Source: Mesorhizobium sp. 1M-11
Lineage (GTDB): Bacteria > Pseudomonadota > Alphaproteobacteria > Rhizobiales > Rhizobiaceae
Assembly: GCF_001303895.1 (NCBI RefSeq)
Contig: NZ_LJSD01000034.1
Coordinates: forward strand, 1-64,000
Direction of reading: 5' to 3'
Length of the DNA stretch: 64,000 bases
The translations under genes and the position numbers were made by a program. Below, piece by piece: positions 21,227-31,036 of this stretch (its first letter is position 1; each line of letters opens with the position of its first letter). Under the pieces are notes generated by a model. The model worked only from the letters and a program-made list of their open reading frames with translations, had not been told where the DNA came from and made no database searches.

Positions 21227-21264
21227 ACAACATGGGAAGCGATTGGCACCGCTTCCCATGTTGT
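21227..21264 (+). terminator. Strong hairpin after the Hsp20 operon
   Basis: A perfect 15-bp stem, ACAACATGGGAAGCG (21227-21241) with CGCTTCCCATGTTGT (21250-21264), and an 8-base loop. It starts seven bases after the Hsp20 stop. There is no T-run, so it may act as an RNA-stabilising or bidirectional terminator. Confidence 0.65.
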
Positions 21265-21681
21265 CCGCATCGATTGCATTTAGGCCCGTTCTTGCTGTGC
21301 AACGAATAACTGCATCATACCGGGAATTCACTCGAAAGCTTATTCACCGCGCAATGAAATAAGCGGCGACCTAGCCATGAATGCGCTCGACTGCCTCACG
21401 AAAATAGGCGAGTTGCGCTCTCTTTGTTGAAGTCGTCGACGAGAGTAGATAACCGGTGAACCTTCGACCGACGTGGCCTTGATTGACATAGGCAAGTTGG
21501 TCCCTATCGAACGGCCGCTCGCTCCACCTTCTCTCGAAAAGCGGTCAGACTGCAAACGGCCCCAAACAGGCCATTCGTGTGAGGTCTGCAAGCAGCCAAT
21601 AGCGCAAACGCTTACGTGAGATATCTTCGACGCTGTCGCATGAAACGCCATTCTGTTCTGCTCTAGGTGGAGTAGAAATCC
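21265..21681. other. 417-bp gap between stress cluster and conjugation genes
   Basis: No gene is supported. A minus-strand frame (21340-21870) overlaps traG and lacks protein-like features. No copy of the tRNA-Val 3' end, expected at an ICE boundary, was seen by eye. Confidence 0.5.
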
Positions 21682-23712
21682 ATGACCCCCACGAAGCTTC
21701 TTCTCGGCCAAATTGCCGTCGTGTTGGTGATCATTGTCCTTGGCGTCTGGGCTGCGACGCAATGGTGCGCTCACATGCTGGACTACCAGCCGCAGCTTGG
21801 GCCACCCTGGTTCTTGGTCGTGGGATGGCCGTTCTACGAGCCATGGAAACTCTTCGAATGGTGGTTCCATTTCGAAGCCTATGCGCCTGAGGTCTTCGAT
21901 AAGGCCGGCGCTCTTGCCGGCTTCAGCGGCTTCCTGGGCTGTGCCGCTGCGATTGCCGGATCGCTATGGCGCGCGCGGCAGCGGGGATTGGTCACCACTT
22001 ATGGCTCTTCCCGATGGGCCAAGGCGCAGGAAATCGCGGACGCAGGGCTATTCCGGCCCGCTGGCGTGTTTCTGGGCAAGCTGCAGGAGCGATACCTCCG
22101 CCATGACGGGCCAGAGCACGTCATGGCCTTTGCGCCCACGCGCTCGGGCAAGGGCGTCGGACTGGTCATCCCGACCCTGCTTTCCTGGACCGGCTCGACC
22201 GTCATCCACGATATCAAGGGCGAGAACTGGCAGCTGACGTCCGGGTGGCGGTCGAAGTTCTCGCACTGCCTGCTGTTCAATCCGACCGATCCACGGTCGG
22301 CGCGCTACAACCCGTTGCTCGAGGTTCGCAAGGGGCTTGATGAAGTCCGCGACGTCCAGAACATCGCCGATATCCTCGTCGACCCTGAAGGCGCGCTGGA
22401 GCGGCGCAATCACTGGGAGAAGACCAGTCACTCTCTCCTCGTCGGCGCCATCCTGCATGTGCTCTACGCCGAGGAGGACAAGACGCTTGCCCGCGTCGCG
22501 ACCTTCCTGTCGGATCCGCAACGATCGTTTGCCGCGACACTGCAGCGTATGATGAGCACCAATCATCTCGGCACGGCTGATCGCCCGCAGGTGCACCCCG
22601 TGGTGGCTTCGGCCGCACGCGAAGTGCTGAACAAATCGGAGAACGAGCGCTCGGGCGTGCTCTCCACCGCAATGTCGTTCCTGGGGATTTATCGCGATCC
22701 GACCATAGCGGCAGCCACGTCAGCCTGCGATTGGCGCATCGCCGATCTCATGGATGCTCATCGACCGGTATCACTTTACCTGGTCGTGCCGCCGTCGGAC
22801 ATTTCGCGCACCAAACCGCTGGTACGGCTGGTCCTCAACCAGATCGGCAGGCGCCTTACCGAGCGGCTGGAAGGCGATCCTGGGAAGAGCCGCAAGCATC
22901 AACTGCTGATGATGCTGGATGAGTTCCCGGCGCTTGGGCGCCTCGACTTTTTCGAGACGGCACTGGCCTTCATGGCAGGCTACGGCATCCGGGCTTACCT
23001 GATCGCACAGTCCCTGAACCAGATCTCCAAAGCTTATGGCGAGAACAACGCCATCCTCGACAACTGTCATGTGCGCATCGCCTTTTCCTCCAACGATGAG
23101 CGCACAGCCAAACGCATCTCGGATGCTCTCGGCACGGCAACGGAACTGAGATCCATGCGCAACTATGCCGGCCACCGGCTGGCGCCGTGGCTGTCGCACG
23201 TGATGGTAAGCCGGCAGGAGACTGCGCGACCGTTGCTGACACCGGGCGAGGTCATGCAGTTGCCGCCAACTGATGAGTTGCTGCTGGTTTCGGGTCTGCC
23301 GCCGATCCGCGCGAAGAAGTTGCGCTACTACCAGGATCAGAATTTCGTCGAGCAGGTGCTGCCTGCGCCCTCGCTGGGCGAGGGGCCTTATGTGGATCGT
23401 CCTGCATCGCGCTCCGATGACTGGACGGGACTGATATGCGGCGTGGATCACCGTCTCGCGGGTGAGAACGGAGTGGCCGGCGGGACAATTGACGACGAAG
23501 GCGGCGTTCAGCAGCAGCGCCATCCTGGCCTGCCGGAAGAGCGTCCTGTCGTTGCTGACGAACCGGAGCAAGACGATCTGTTCAAGCCAGCCGACGATGA
23601 CAGCGAGGCGGCAGCCGAAAAGCGCGTGATGGACCGGATTTCCAATGTCTCGCGGGCTTACGGCATCAATGAGGGCAAGGGGGATGAGAGGGACGTCATC
23701 CCGGGCTTCTGA
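21682..23712 (+). CDS. traG: Conjugative coupling protein TraG (VirD4-type)
   Basis: A 676-residue type IV coupling ATPase that links relaxosome DNA to the mating channel. N-terminal membrane segments at about 8-28 and 77-95; Walker A APTRSGKG at 151-158; Walker B near LLMMLDEFPALGRL. Full length, with a low-complexity acidic tail after about residue 570. It heads the trb cluster, in the same orientation. No terminator is seen before the CopG gene 104 bases downstream. Confidence 0.95.
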   Translation: MTPTKLLLGQIAVVLVIIVLGVWAATQWCAHMLDYQPQLGPPWFLVVGWPFYEPWKLFEWWFHFEAYAPEVFDKAGALAGFSGFLGCAAAIAGSLWRARQRGLVTTYGSSRWAKAQEIADAGLFRPAGVFLGKLQERYLRHDGPEHVMAFAPTRSGKGVGLVIPTLLSWTGSTVIHDIKGENWQLTSGWRSKFSHCLLFNPTDPRSARYNPLLEVRKGLDEVRDVQNIADILVDPEGALERRNHWEKTSHSLLVGAILHVLYAEEDKTLARVATFLSDPQRSFAATLQRMMSTNHLGTADRPQVHPVVASAAREVLNKSENERSGVLSTAMSFLGIYRDPTIAAATSACDWRIADLMDAHRPVSLYLVVPPSDISRTKPLVRLVLNQIGRRLTERLEGDPGKSRKHQLLMMLDEFPALGRLDFFETALAFMAGYGIRAYLIAQSLNQISKAYGENNAILDNCHVRIAFSSNDERTAKRISDALGTATELRSMRNYAGHRLAPWLSHVMVSRQETARPLLTPGEVMQLPPTDELLLVSGLPPIRAKKLRYYQDQNFVEQVLPAPSLGEGPYVDRPASRSDDWTGLICGVDHRLAGENGVAGGTIDDEGGVQQQRHPGLPEERPVVADEPEQDDLFKPADDDSEAAAEKRVMDRISNVSRAYGINEGKGDERDVIPGF

Positions 23713-23816
23713 GCCGAAGCGCATTTCGGCGTAGATAACGGCTCTAAGCATTTTTCGGCCTCTGTCCGATGCTTGTTCCTGCCGCCGGCACCAGCCGGCT
23801 TTTGGAACGAGCTGCC

Positions 23817-24230
23817 ATGAAACCGAGCCGCATTCGCCATCAGTTCTCGCTCGACGCCGAGCTAAGCGAGGAACTGGTAAACCTCAGCCGCAATCCCTCC
23901 ACCACCAAATCCGCGATCCTGGCAAAGGCGGTCAAAAACCTTGTCGAGCAGCGCGGCGAGAATGAGCTCGACCGGCGTTACGGCATCCGGCTCGATCGGC
24001 TTTCCCGCGATCTCGGGCATGTCAGGCGTGATGTCGAGATCATCCTGGAAAGCCTTGCGCTCTTCATCCGCTTTTCCATCACGCTCCATGCCCATACGCC
24101 GGTCCCCGACAAGGCCACGCAGGCAATTGCCCTGGAGCGTTTCGACAAGTTCGCTGAACAGGTTGGCCGCCAGATCGCTTCCGGAAGACGCTCGCTCGAC
24201 AAGGATCGCGGCGAGGGAGGCGAAGGATGA
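23817..24230 (+). CDS. CopG/ribbon-helix-helix conjugal regulator
   Basis: A 137-residue protein beginning MKPSRIRHQFSLDAELSEEL, then VNLSRNPSTTKSAILAKAVK. This is an RHH fold with a basic strand followed by two helices. Such CopG-type proteins stand between traG and trbB in many ICEs and may autoregulate the operon. ATG 23817 fits the family start; the frame is open upstream. The stop overlaps the trbB start (ATGA at 24227), indicating coupled translation. Confidence 0.85.
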   Translation: MKPSRIRHQFSLDAELSEELVNLSRNPSTTKSAILAKAVKNLVEQRGENELDRRYGIRLDRLSRDLGHVRRDVEIILESLALFIRFSITLHAHTPVPDKATQAIALERFDKFAEQVGRQIASGRRSLDKDRGEGGEG

Positions 24231-25189
24231 ATCCCGAGGCCGACCTTCGTCGACGCGCCATGCTACGCACCGCCATGGGTCCGGCAATCACTGAAGCCCT
24301 TGCCGATCCATCGGTCATCGAGGTGATGGTCAATCCCGATGGAGCGCTACGGCTCGACAGGCTGGGCGACGGGCGGATCGAGACCGGCGTCAGTATGCAC
24401 CCTTCCGAAGCTGAGCGCATTATCCGCCTGGTCGCCTCTCATATCCGGGCCGAGACGCACCAGGACAACCCGATCGTCAGTGCCGAGTTGCCCTCGGGCG
24501 AACGCTTCGAGGGACTGCTGCCTCCGGTTGTCACCGCGCCATGTTTGGCCATCCGCAAGCCCGCGGCAAAGCTCTATTCGCTGACCGACTATGTCGCTGA
24601 CAAGATCATGCTGCCGGTCCAGGCGGATGCGCTGAAGAAGGCGGTTCGCGAGCGCCGCAACATCCTGGTGGCCGGCGGCACGTCGTCGGGCAAGACAACG
24701 CTTGCCAATGCTCTGCTTGTAGAAGTCGCGTCGTGCGATGAGCGGGTGATCCTGATCGAGGACACGCGCGAGCTGCAATGTGCCGCAAAGGACTGCGTGG
24801 CTTTGCGCACGAGGAAGGGTTCGGTCACGCTCGCCGATCTCGTTCGTTCGACGCTGAGGCTGAGACCCGACCGCATCATTGTCGGTGAGGTTCGAGGTGC
24901 CGAGGCACTCGACATGCTGAAAGCCTGGAACACCGGCCACCCAGGTGGCATCGCCACCGTCCACGCGAACTCCGCGCGCTCGGCCCTCTACCGCATCGAG
25001 CAGCTTGCCCAAGAAGCCGTCATCACGGTTCCGCGCCGTCTCATCGCCGATGCCATCGACCTGATTGTCTTCATCGCCGGCCGCGGCGCCAGTCGCCGCA
25101 TCGATGTGATCGCCGAGGTCTCCGGTCTCGACGGCAACGGCGACTACGCCGTCACCCAGCTCACGCTTCCGCAACTCCAGCAGTTTTGA
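24227..25189 (+). CDS. trbB: Conjugal transfer ATPase TrbB (VirB11-type)
   Basis: A 320-residue hexameric traffic ATPase for pilus assembly and transfer. Walker A GGTSSGKT at 150-157; Walker B region RLRPDRIIVGEVRGAEALDM; then the His-box-like GHPGGIATVHANSA. Complete. It starts within the CopG stop and is followed 11 bases later by trbC. Confidence 0.96.
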   Translation: MNPEADLRRRAMLRTAMGPAITEALADPSVIEVMVNPDGALRLDRLGDGRIETGVSMHPSEAERIIRLVASHIRAETHQDNPIVSAELPSGERFEGLLPPVVTAPCLAIRKPAAKLYSLTDYVADKIMLPVQADALKKAVRERRNILVAGGTSSGKTTLANALLVEVASCDERVILIEDTRELQCAAKDCVALRTRKGSVTLADLVRSTLRLRPDRIIVGEVRGAEALDMLKAWNTGHPGGIATVHANSARSALYRIEQLAQEAVITVPRRLIADAIDLIVFIAGRGASRRIDVIAEVSGLDGNGDYAVTQLTLPQLQQF

Positions 25190-25200
25190 AGGGAATTTTG

Positions 25201-25509
25201 ATGCGCAAGAGGCTTGGCTTTCTCCCATCGACCGCGCTCGCGTTTCTGCTGACGCAGTCCGCCTACGCTGCCGGTTCCGGCATGCCTTGGGAGCAGCCGC
25301 TGCAGCAGATCCTGCAGTCGGTACAAGGGCCGGTGGCGAAGATCATCGCGGTGATCATCATCATCACCACGGGCCTTGCGCTAGCTTTTGGCGATACGGC
25401 AGGCGGGTTCCGCCGGCTCATCCAGATCGTCTTCGGCCTGTCGATCGCCTTTGCGGCATCGAGCTTCTTCCTTTCGTTCTTCTCCTTCGGCGGCGGAGCG
25501 CTGGTCTGA
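25201..25509 (+). CDS. trbC: TrbC/VirB2-family pilin
   Basis: A 102-residue pilin precursor: an N-terminal signal (LPSTALAFLLTQSAYAAGSG) and two hydrophobic helices (IIAVIIIITTGLALAFG and IVFGLSIAFAASSFFLSFF), the major subunit of the conjugative pilus. ATG 25201, preceded by GAAGGGA, is preferred over an in-frame TTG at 25186. The stop overlaps the trbD start (TGATG). Confidence 0.93.
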   Translation: MRKRLGFLPSTALAFLLTQSAYAAGSGMPWEQPLQQILQSVQGPVAKIIAVIIIITTGLALAFGDTAGGFRRLIQIVFGLSIAFAASSFFLSFFSFGGGALV

Positions 25510-25781
25510 TGGTCTCAGGCGGACAGCATATCGAAGGTTTCGAGGTTCCCGTTCATCGGGCCCTGACCGATCCGATCCTGTTGGGCGGAGCGCCGCGCGC
25601 CGTAGCGATCCTCAATGGCACTGTGACTGCCGCTATTGGTCTCGGCCTGCAGCAATGGATTGCCGGTCTGGTGCTCTGGATCGCCGGTCACACGCTGGCT
25701 GTCTTTGCCGCAAGGCGCGACCCGGATTTTGCCCACGTACTTGTCCGTCACCTTCGTCAGAAGGGGTGGCTGTCATGCTGA
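25509..25781 (+). CDS. trbD: TrbD/VirB3-family mating channel protein
   Basis: A 90-residue inner-membrane protein: FEVPVHRALTDPILLGGAPR is the VirB3-like start, followed by two hydrophobic stretches (AVAILNGTVTAAIGLGLQ and IAGLVLWIAGHTLAVFAA). ATG 25509 overlaps the trbC stop, and the 3' end overlaps trbE by seven bases. VirB3 proteins associate with the VirB4 ATPase encoded next. Confidence 0.93.
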   Translation: MVSGGQHIEGFEVPVHRALTDPILLGGAPRAVAILNGTVTAAIGLGLQQWIAGLVLWIAGHTLAVFAARRDPDFAHVLVRHLRQKGWLSC

Positions 25782-28216
25782 GCCTTTCAGAATATCGCAG
25801 GAAAGCCGACCGCCTTGCCGACCATCTGCCTTGGGCCGCATTGGTCGGCCCCGGCATCGTGCTCAACAAGGACGGCAGCTTCCAGCGCAGTTTGTTTTTT
25901 CGGGGCCCGGACCTCGAAAGCGCAACCGAAGGCGAACTCGTCGGGATTTGCGCGCGCGCGAACAATACGCTCAAGCGACTGGGTTCCGGCTGGGCAATGT
26001 TTTTTGAAGCCGAGCGTTTTGAGGCGCTCGGATATCCTGCATCGCGTTTCCCCGACGCGGCCTCCTGGCTGGTCGATCAGGAACGGCGTGCGGCCTTCGA
26101 AGGCAAGGTCGCGCATTTCGAGAGCCGTTGTCGCCTGACCTTGTTGTTCATGCCGCCACCGGACGGGCAGGCGAGGGCCGAAAGCGCTCTCGTCGAGACG
26201 CATCATTTGGAAGGCGAACGGAACTGGCGACAGGAACTTGAGCGATTCCGCGACGAGACGAACCGTGTCCTCGATCTGCTTTCGAGCTTCATGCCCGAAG
26301 TGCGCGCGCTCGATGATGAGGAGACTTTGACCTATCTGCACGGAACGATCTCGCCGCGCCGCCATGCGGTCGCCGTGCCGGACGTGCCGATCTATCTCGA
26401 TGGCCTGCTGGTCGATGCACCGCTAACCGGCGGACTGGAGCCGATGCTGGGCGAACAGCATCTGCGCACGCTGACGGTGCTCGGCTTTCCGAACCTGACC
26501 CGGCCCGGGATCCTCGATGCGCTCAACCACCAGGGTTTCGCATACCGCTGGATGACGCGGTTCATTCCGCTCGACAAGGCGCAGGCCACGAAAACGCTGA
26601 CGCGGTTGCGCCGGCAATGGTTTGCCAAGCGCAAATCGATCGCTGCCATCCTGCGCGAGGTCGTGACCAACGAGCCGGTTCCGCTTGTCGACAGCGATGC
26701 CGACAACAAGGCGCTCGATGCGGATGCTGCGCTCCAGGCTCTCGGTGGCGATCACGTCGGCTTTGGCTATCTGACCACCACGGTGACGGTGTCCGACACG
26801 GATCACCAAGCTGCTGCGGAGAAGCTGCGCACAGTCGAGCGCATCATCAATGGGCTCGGCTTCACGACGATCCGCGAAAGCGTCAATGCGGTCGAGGCCT
26901 GGCTCGGCTCCTTGCCGGGTCATGTCTATGCCAATGTGCGCCAGCCGCTCGTTCATACGCTGAACCTTGCCCATCTCATGCCGCTGTCGTCGGTCTGGGC
27001 AGGTCCAGCCACAAATGAGCACATCGCCAAGGTGACCGGACGAGAGGCTCCCCCGCTTCTGATTGCCGAGACCAGCGGATCGACACCATTCCGGCTCTCC
27101 ACACACATCGGCGATGTCGGACACATGCTGATCGTCGGCCCGACTGGTGCTGGCAAATCTGTCCTGCTTGCGATGATTGCCCTGCAGTTCCGCCGCTACG
27201 CCGGTGCGCAGGTCTACGTCTTCGACAAAGGCAATTCAGCGCGAGCGGCAACGCTTGCCATGGGTGGCGAACACCACGCGCTTGGGGCAGACGCAGCACT
27301 TTCCTTCCAGCCCCTACACGGTATCGACGAAGATGCCACGCGCGGTTGGGCGGCTGACTGGATCGCCGGCCTGATCGCGCACGAAAACGTTGCCGTCACA
27401 CCTCAGGTGAAGGAGGCGATCTGGTCGGCATTGATCAGCCTTGCCAGCGCACCCATGCAGGAACGCACGCTGACCGGCTTCTCGGTGCTGCTCCAGTCCA
27501 ATGCGTTAAAATCTGCTCTTATGCCATACACGCTCGATGGGCCACTCGGGCGGCTGCTCGATGCCGATGCGGATCGGTTGGAGCTGTCGGATGTGCAGTG
27601 CTTCGAGACCGAAGAGCTGATGCATTGGCAAAGTGCGGTGCTGCCGGTGCTCACCTATCTCTTCCATCGCCTCGAGAGGCGGTTCGATGGGCGTCCGACA
27701 CTGCTCATCCTCGACGAAGCCTGGGTCTATCTCGACAATCCGATCTTTGCCGCCCGCATTCGTGAATGGCTGAAGGTCCTGCGCAAGAAGAACGTGTCGG
27801 TCATCTTCGCCACGCAGTCGCTTGCCGACATCGCCGGCTCGACCATAGCGCCGGCGATCATCGAGAGCTGCCCGCAGCGCATCTTCCTTCCCAATGACCG
27901 TGCCGTGGAGCCGCAGGCACGATCTGCCTATGAGCGCTTCGGGCTGAACGAGCGGCAGATCGAACTGGTCGCCCGTGCTACGCCGAAACGGCACTACTAT
28001 CTGCAATCGCACCGCGGTAACCGGCTGTTCGAGCTTGGGCTCGGGCCGATTGCTCTGGCGCTATGCGGCGCTTCCGATCCGGCAAGCCAGCTCCTGATCG
28101 AGGCCGTCCTGTCCGAACACGGATCGGATGGTTTTGCCCCCCACTTCCTGAATGCGCGCGGCCTTGACTGGGCCAGCGAACTTCTTCGGCAATTTCCCCA
28201 ACCACACAAGGAGTGA
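25775..28216 (+). CDS. trbE: Conjugal transfer ATPase TrbE (VirB4-type)
   Basis: An 813-residue energising ATPase of the mating apparatus. N-terminal CagE/TrbE/VirB domain; Walker A GPTGAGKS at 455-462; Walker B TLLILDEAWVYLD near 640. ATG 25775 lies inside the trbD end and matches the family start MLSLSEYRRKADRLADHLPW; the open frame upstream is a shadow of trbC/D. Complete. Confidence 0.96.
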   Translation: MLSLSEYRRKADRLADHLPWAALVGPGIVLNKDGSFQRSLFFRGPDLESATEGELVGICARANNTLKRLGSGWAMFFEAERFEALGYPASRFPDAASWLVDQERRAAFEGKVAHFESRCRLTLLFMPPPDGQARAESALVETHHLEGERNWRQELERFRDETNRVLDLLSSFMPEVRALDDEETLTYLHGTISPRRHAVAVPDVPIYLDGLLVDAPLTGGLEPMLGEQHLRTLTVLGFPNLTRPGILDALNHQGFAYRWMTRFIPLDKAQATKTLTRLRRQWFAKRKSIAAILREVVTNEPVPLVDSDADNKALDADAALQALGGDHVGFGYLTTTVTVSDTDHQAAAEKLRTVERIINGLGFTTIRESVNAVEAWLGSLPGHVYANVRQPLVHTLNLAHLMPLSSVWAGPATNEHIAKVTGREAPPLLIAETSGSTPFRLSTHIGDVGHMLIVGPTGAGKSVLLAMIALQFRRYAGAQVYVFDKGNSARAATLAMGGEHHALGADAALSFQPLHGIDEDATRGWAADWIAGLIAHENVAVTPQVKEAIWSALISLASAPMQERTLTGFSVLLQSNALKSALMPYTLDGPLGRLLDADADRLELSDVQCFETEELMHWQSAVLPVLTYLFHRLERRFDGRPTLLILDEAWVYLDNPIFAARIREWLKVLRKKNVSVIFATQSLADIAGSTIAPAIIESCPQRIFLPNDRAVEPQARSAYERFGLNERQIELVARATPKRHYYLQSHRGNRLFELGLGPIALALCGASDPASQLLIEAVLSEHGSDGFAPHFLNARGLDWASELLRQFPQPHKE

Positions 28217-28221
28217 CCGCC

Positions 28222-28947
28222 ATGATGCGTCGCCGTTTTCTATTCGGCCTGATTGCCTTTTCGCTGTTTGGCCAGCCGATGGTCGGTTACATCCGGCAGG
28301 CTCACGCTCGGATCGTATTCGATCCATCGAATTATGCGCAGAACGTGCTGACGGCAGCGCGCTCTCTGGAGCAGATCAACAACCAGATCCAGTCGCTGCA
28401 GAACCAGGCGACCATGTTGCAGAACATGGCGCGCAATCTTCAGCGGCTGGACTTTTCTTCCGTCAGTGAGCTCAGCGGAGCTCTTCATCGCATCGACGGG
28501 CTGATGGAGCAGGCGAGCGGCCTGAGCTTCGATCTCGACACGCTGCAAGGGCAATGGCGCAGCCAATATCCCGAGAGCTATGACGCCTCGATCAAAGTCA
28601 GCGATGTCGCCGGTGCTGCCCGCGAGCGATGGCAGAGCGCCATGCAGGCGTTTCACCAGACCATGAATGTGCAATCCCAGATCGTCGCGAATGTGCGCGG
28701 CGACGGCGACCTGCTTGCCGATCTTGTCACCCGTAGCCAGGGCGCGGCGGGTGCCTTGCAGGCAAGCCAGGCAACCAACCAACTGATCGCGCTTTCCACC
28801 AAGCAGCAGATGCAGATCCAGACGCTGCTCGCGACGCAGTTTCGGGCAGAAGCAGAGGATGCCGCGCGCAAGGCGCAATCCGAGGAGGCGGCGCGCGAAA
28901 CGACCAAGCGTTTCCTGGGCACCGGCACGGCCTATCGCGGCAACTGA
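28222..28947 (+). CDS. trbJ: Conjugal transfer protein TrbJ (VirB5-type)
   Basis: A 241-residue periplasmic protein with signal peptide (RRRFLFGLIAFSLFGQPMVG) and the conserved IVFDPSNYAQNVLTAARSLE, QINNQIQSLQNQATMLQNMA. Long Gln-rich helices follow. AAGGAG at 28208-28213 fits ATG 28222. trbK, the entry-exclusion lipoprotein gene of Ti-type clusters, is absent between trbJ and trbL, as in many ICEs. Confidence 0.94.
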   Translation: MMRRRFLFGLIAFSLFGQPMVGYIRQAHARIVFDPSNYAQNVLTAARSLEQINNQIQSLQNQATMLQNMARNLQRLDFSSVSELSGALHRIDGLMEQASGLSFDLDTLQGQWRSQYPESYDASIKVSDVAGAARERWQSAMQAFHQTMNVQSQIVANVRGDGDLLADLVTRSQGAAGALQASQATNQLIALSTKQQMQIQTLLATQFRAEAEDAARKAQSEEAARETTKRFLGTGTAYRGN

Positions 28948-28979
28948 TCAGCGAGTTCTAGAACGAGCGAGGCGGCGTC

Positions 28980-30301
28980 ATGAATGATCTCGGCGTCATC
29001 GATCGCTTCATGCAGACCTTCATCCGCTACATCGACAGCGGGTTCGGTCTGCTTTCCGGCGACGTTGCCTTTCTCACCACCATCCTGATCGGGATCGACA
29101 TCACATTCGCGGGCCTCGCTTGGGCGCTCGGTGGTGAGCCCAATGTCCTCGGGCGGCTGGTGCGCAAGGTGCTCTATGTCGGCGTCTTTGCCTACATCCT
29201 GAACAATTTCAAAAGTCTCGCCGATATTATCTATCGGTCTTTCTCCGGTCTTGGCATCCATGCGTCCGCCGGCAACCTGTCCGCAGACAGTCTGCTGCGG
29301 CCCGGCCGCATTGCCGCGACCGGTTTCGAGGGCGCCTGGCCGCTGCTCGATCAGGCGAGCCAGTTGCTCGGATTCCCCGAGATCTTCGGCAATGCGCTCA
29401 CCATCTTCGTGCTGCTGGTGGCCTGGTTCCTGGTCGTCATCGCCTTCTTCATTCTGTCCATCAGCTCTTCATCACCATCCTGGAGTTCAAGCTCACCACG
29501 CTTGCAGGTTTTGTCCTCGTGCCTTTCGCCCTCTGGAGTCGTTCGGCATTCCTGGCCGAGCGCGTGCTCGGCAATGTGATCTCCTCCGGCATCAAGGTGA
29601 TGGTACTCGCCGTCATTGTCGGCATCGGCTCCACGCTGTTCGGTGAGTTTGCATCCGCGCTCCAAGGTAAGGAGCCGGACCTGGCCGCGGCCATGTCCCA
29701 GGTTCTTGGCGCGCTGGCGTTGCTTGGCCTTGGCATCTTCGGGCCCGGCATTGCTTCTGGTCTGGTTTCAGGTGCGCCTCAGCTCGGCGCTGGTGCTGCC
29801 CTCGGTACCGGCGTGGCGGCGGCGGGTGCTTCACTTGTTGCCGGAGGTGCTGCAATGGCCGGTGCGCGCATCGCAACCGGTGGCGGTCTCGCCGCAATCC
29901 GTGCCGGCACGACCATGGGGTCGGCTGCGTCCAGTGCCTGGCAGATCGGGCAGGCGACCTCGTCCGGAGGCGGCCTATCCGGCATGGCTGCAGGACTGCA
30001 CGGCGTGGGCGGTGCCGCCGGAGGTGCTGCGATGCAGGTGGCGCGATCCGCCGCAGGCTCTTTCGGACGCAGTTTCGATGCCGGGCGGCAAGCCACCTGG
30101 ACGGCGACGGGTGGCAAACCAACCGTTTCGATGGCCGAAAGCCCGGATGCCGGCACGCCCGATGCCACCCCGGCGTGGGCGAGACGCCTGCGCTCGGAGC
30201 AGACCGCCCGTGCTCATCGCCATGCCGCCATCCAGGCCGTCCGAGATGGCGACAGGGGAGGTGGCGGCGCCAACCCATCTCTCAACGACAAGGAAGACTA
30301 G
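28980..30301 (+). pseudogene. trbL: TrbL (VirB6-type) channel protein, frameshifted
   Basis: The first frame reads MNDLGVIDRFMQTFIRYIDS to AWFLVVIAFFILSI. A second frame carries the rest (LFITILEFKLTTLAGFVLV, PFALWSRSAFLAERVLGNVI, then the Gly/Ala-rich tail) to 30301. Adding one C after 29462 (ATC-CAG instead of ATCAG) restores the family sequence ILSIQLFITILEFK. TrbL is the polytopic inner-membrane pore and is essential for transfer, so as sequenced the ICE would not conjugate unless complemented. It is flanked by intact trbJ and trbF. Confidence 0.88.
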
Positions 30302-31036
30302 ATGCTCTTCAAGCGACCCGTTCAACGCTATGGCAGGACACCGGAGCCGGTAACACCGTATCAAAAGGCTGCTCAACTCTGGGACGAGCGCATCGGGTCC
30401 TCCCGTGCGCAGGCGCGCAATTGGCGGCTGATGGCGATCGGCTGCCTGGCTTTGGCTTCCGCGCTCTCAATTGGGCTGCTCTGGCAGTCGATGCAGAGCC
30501 GCGTCGTGCCTTATGTCGTCGAAGTGAATCGCTTCGGGGAAGCCCGTGCGGTTGCCCCTGCCGTCCAGGACTATGTCCCGGACGATGCTCAGATCGCCTG
30601 GCATCTTGGCCGCTTCATCCAGAATGTGCGCTCCGTGTCCACCGATCCGGTTCTGGTTCGGCAAAATTGGCTGGCTGCGTATGACTTCGCCACCGATCGT
30701 GCCGCGCTCTTCCTGAACGAATACGCCAAGGCGAACGATCCGTTCGGGCAGATCGGGACCCGCAGCGTCTCCGTGCAGGTGACAAGCGTTGTGCGGGCTT
30801 CCGACAATTCCTTCCAGGTCAAATGGACGGAACAGGTCTTCGAGCGCGGCAGCCTCACCAGCACGACGCGCTGGACGGGGATTCTTGCCATCGTGATCCG
30901 GCCGCCGCGGAACACCGATCAGCTGCGCAAGAACCCGCTTGGGGTCTTCATCAACGCCATCGACTGGTCGCGCGAGCTCGACAGCGCCGCGCCGACATCC
31001 GTTTCTCCCAAGGAGCCCGCCAATGACAACGAGTAG
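30302..31036 (+). CDS. trbF: Conjugal transfer protein TrbF (VirB8-type)
   Basis: A 244-residue protein with a short cytoplasmic N-terminus, one membrane helix (AIGCLALASALSIGLLWQSM) and a periplasmic VirB8-like domain containing VNRFGEARAVAPAV and RWTGILAIVIRPPR. It starts right after the trbL stop and overlaps trbG by 14 bases. It forms part of the inner-membrane assembly platform. Confidence 0.95.
   Translation: MLFKRPVQRYGRTPEPVTPYQKAAQLWDERIGSSRAQARNWRLMAIGCLALASALSIGLLWQSMQSRVVPYVVEVNRFGEARAVAPAVQDYVPDDAQIAWHLGRFIQNVRSVSTDPVLVRQNWLAAYDFATDRAALFLNEYAKANDPFGQIGTRSVSVQVTSVVRASDNSFQVKWTEQVFERGSLTSTTRWTGILAIVIRPPRNTDQLRKNPLGVFINAIDWSRELDSAAPTSVSPKEPANDNE

Noticed and set aside
21340..21870. 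176-codon minus-strand frame at the start of traG
   Set aside because: Overlaps the traG 5' end antisense; no supported start or family.
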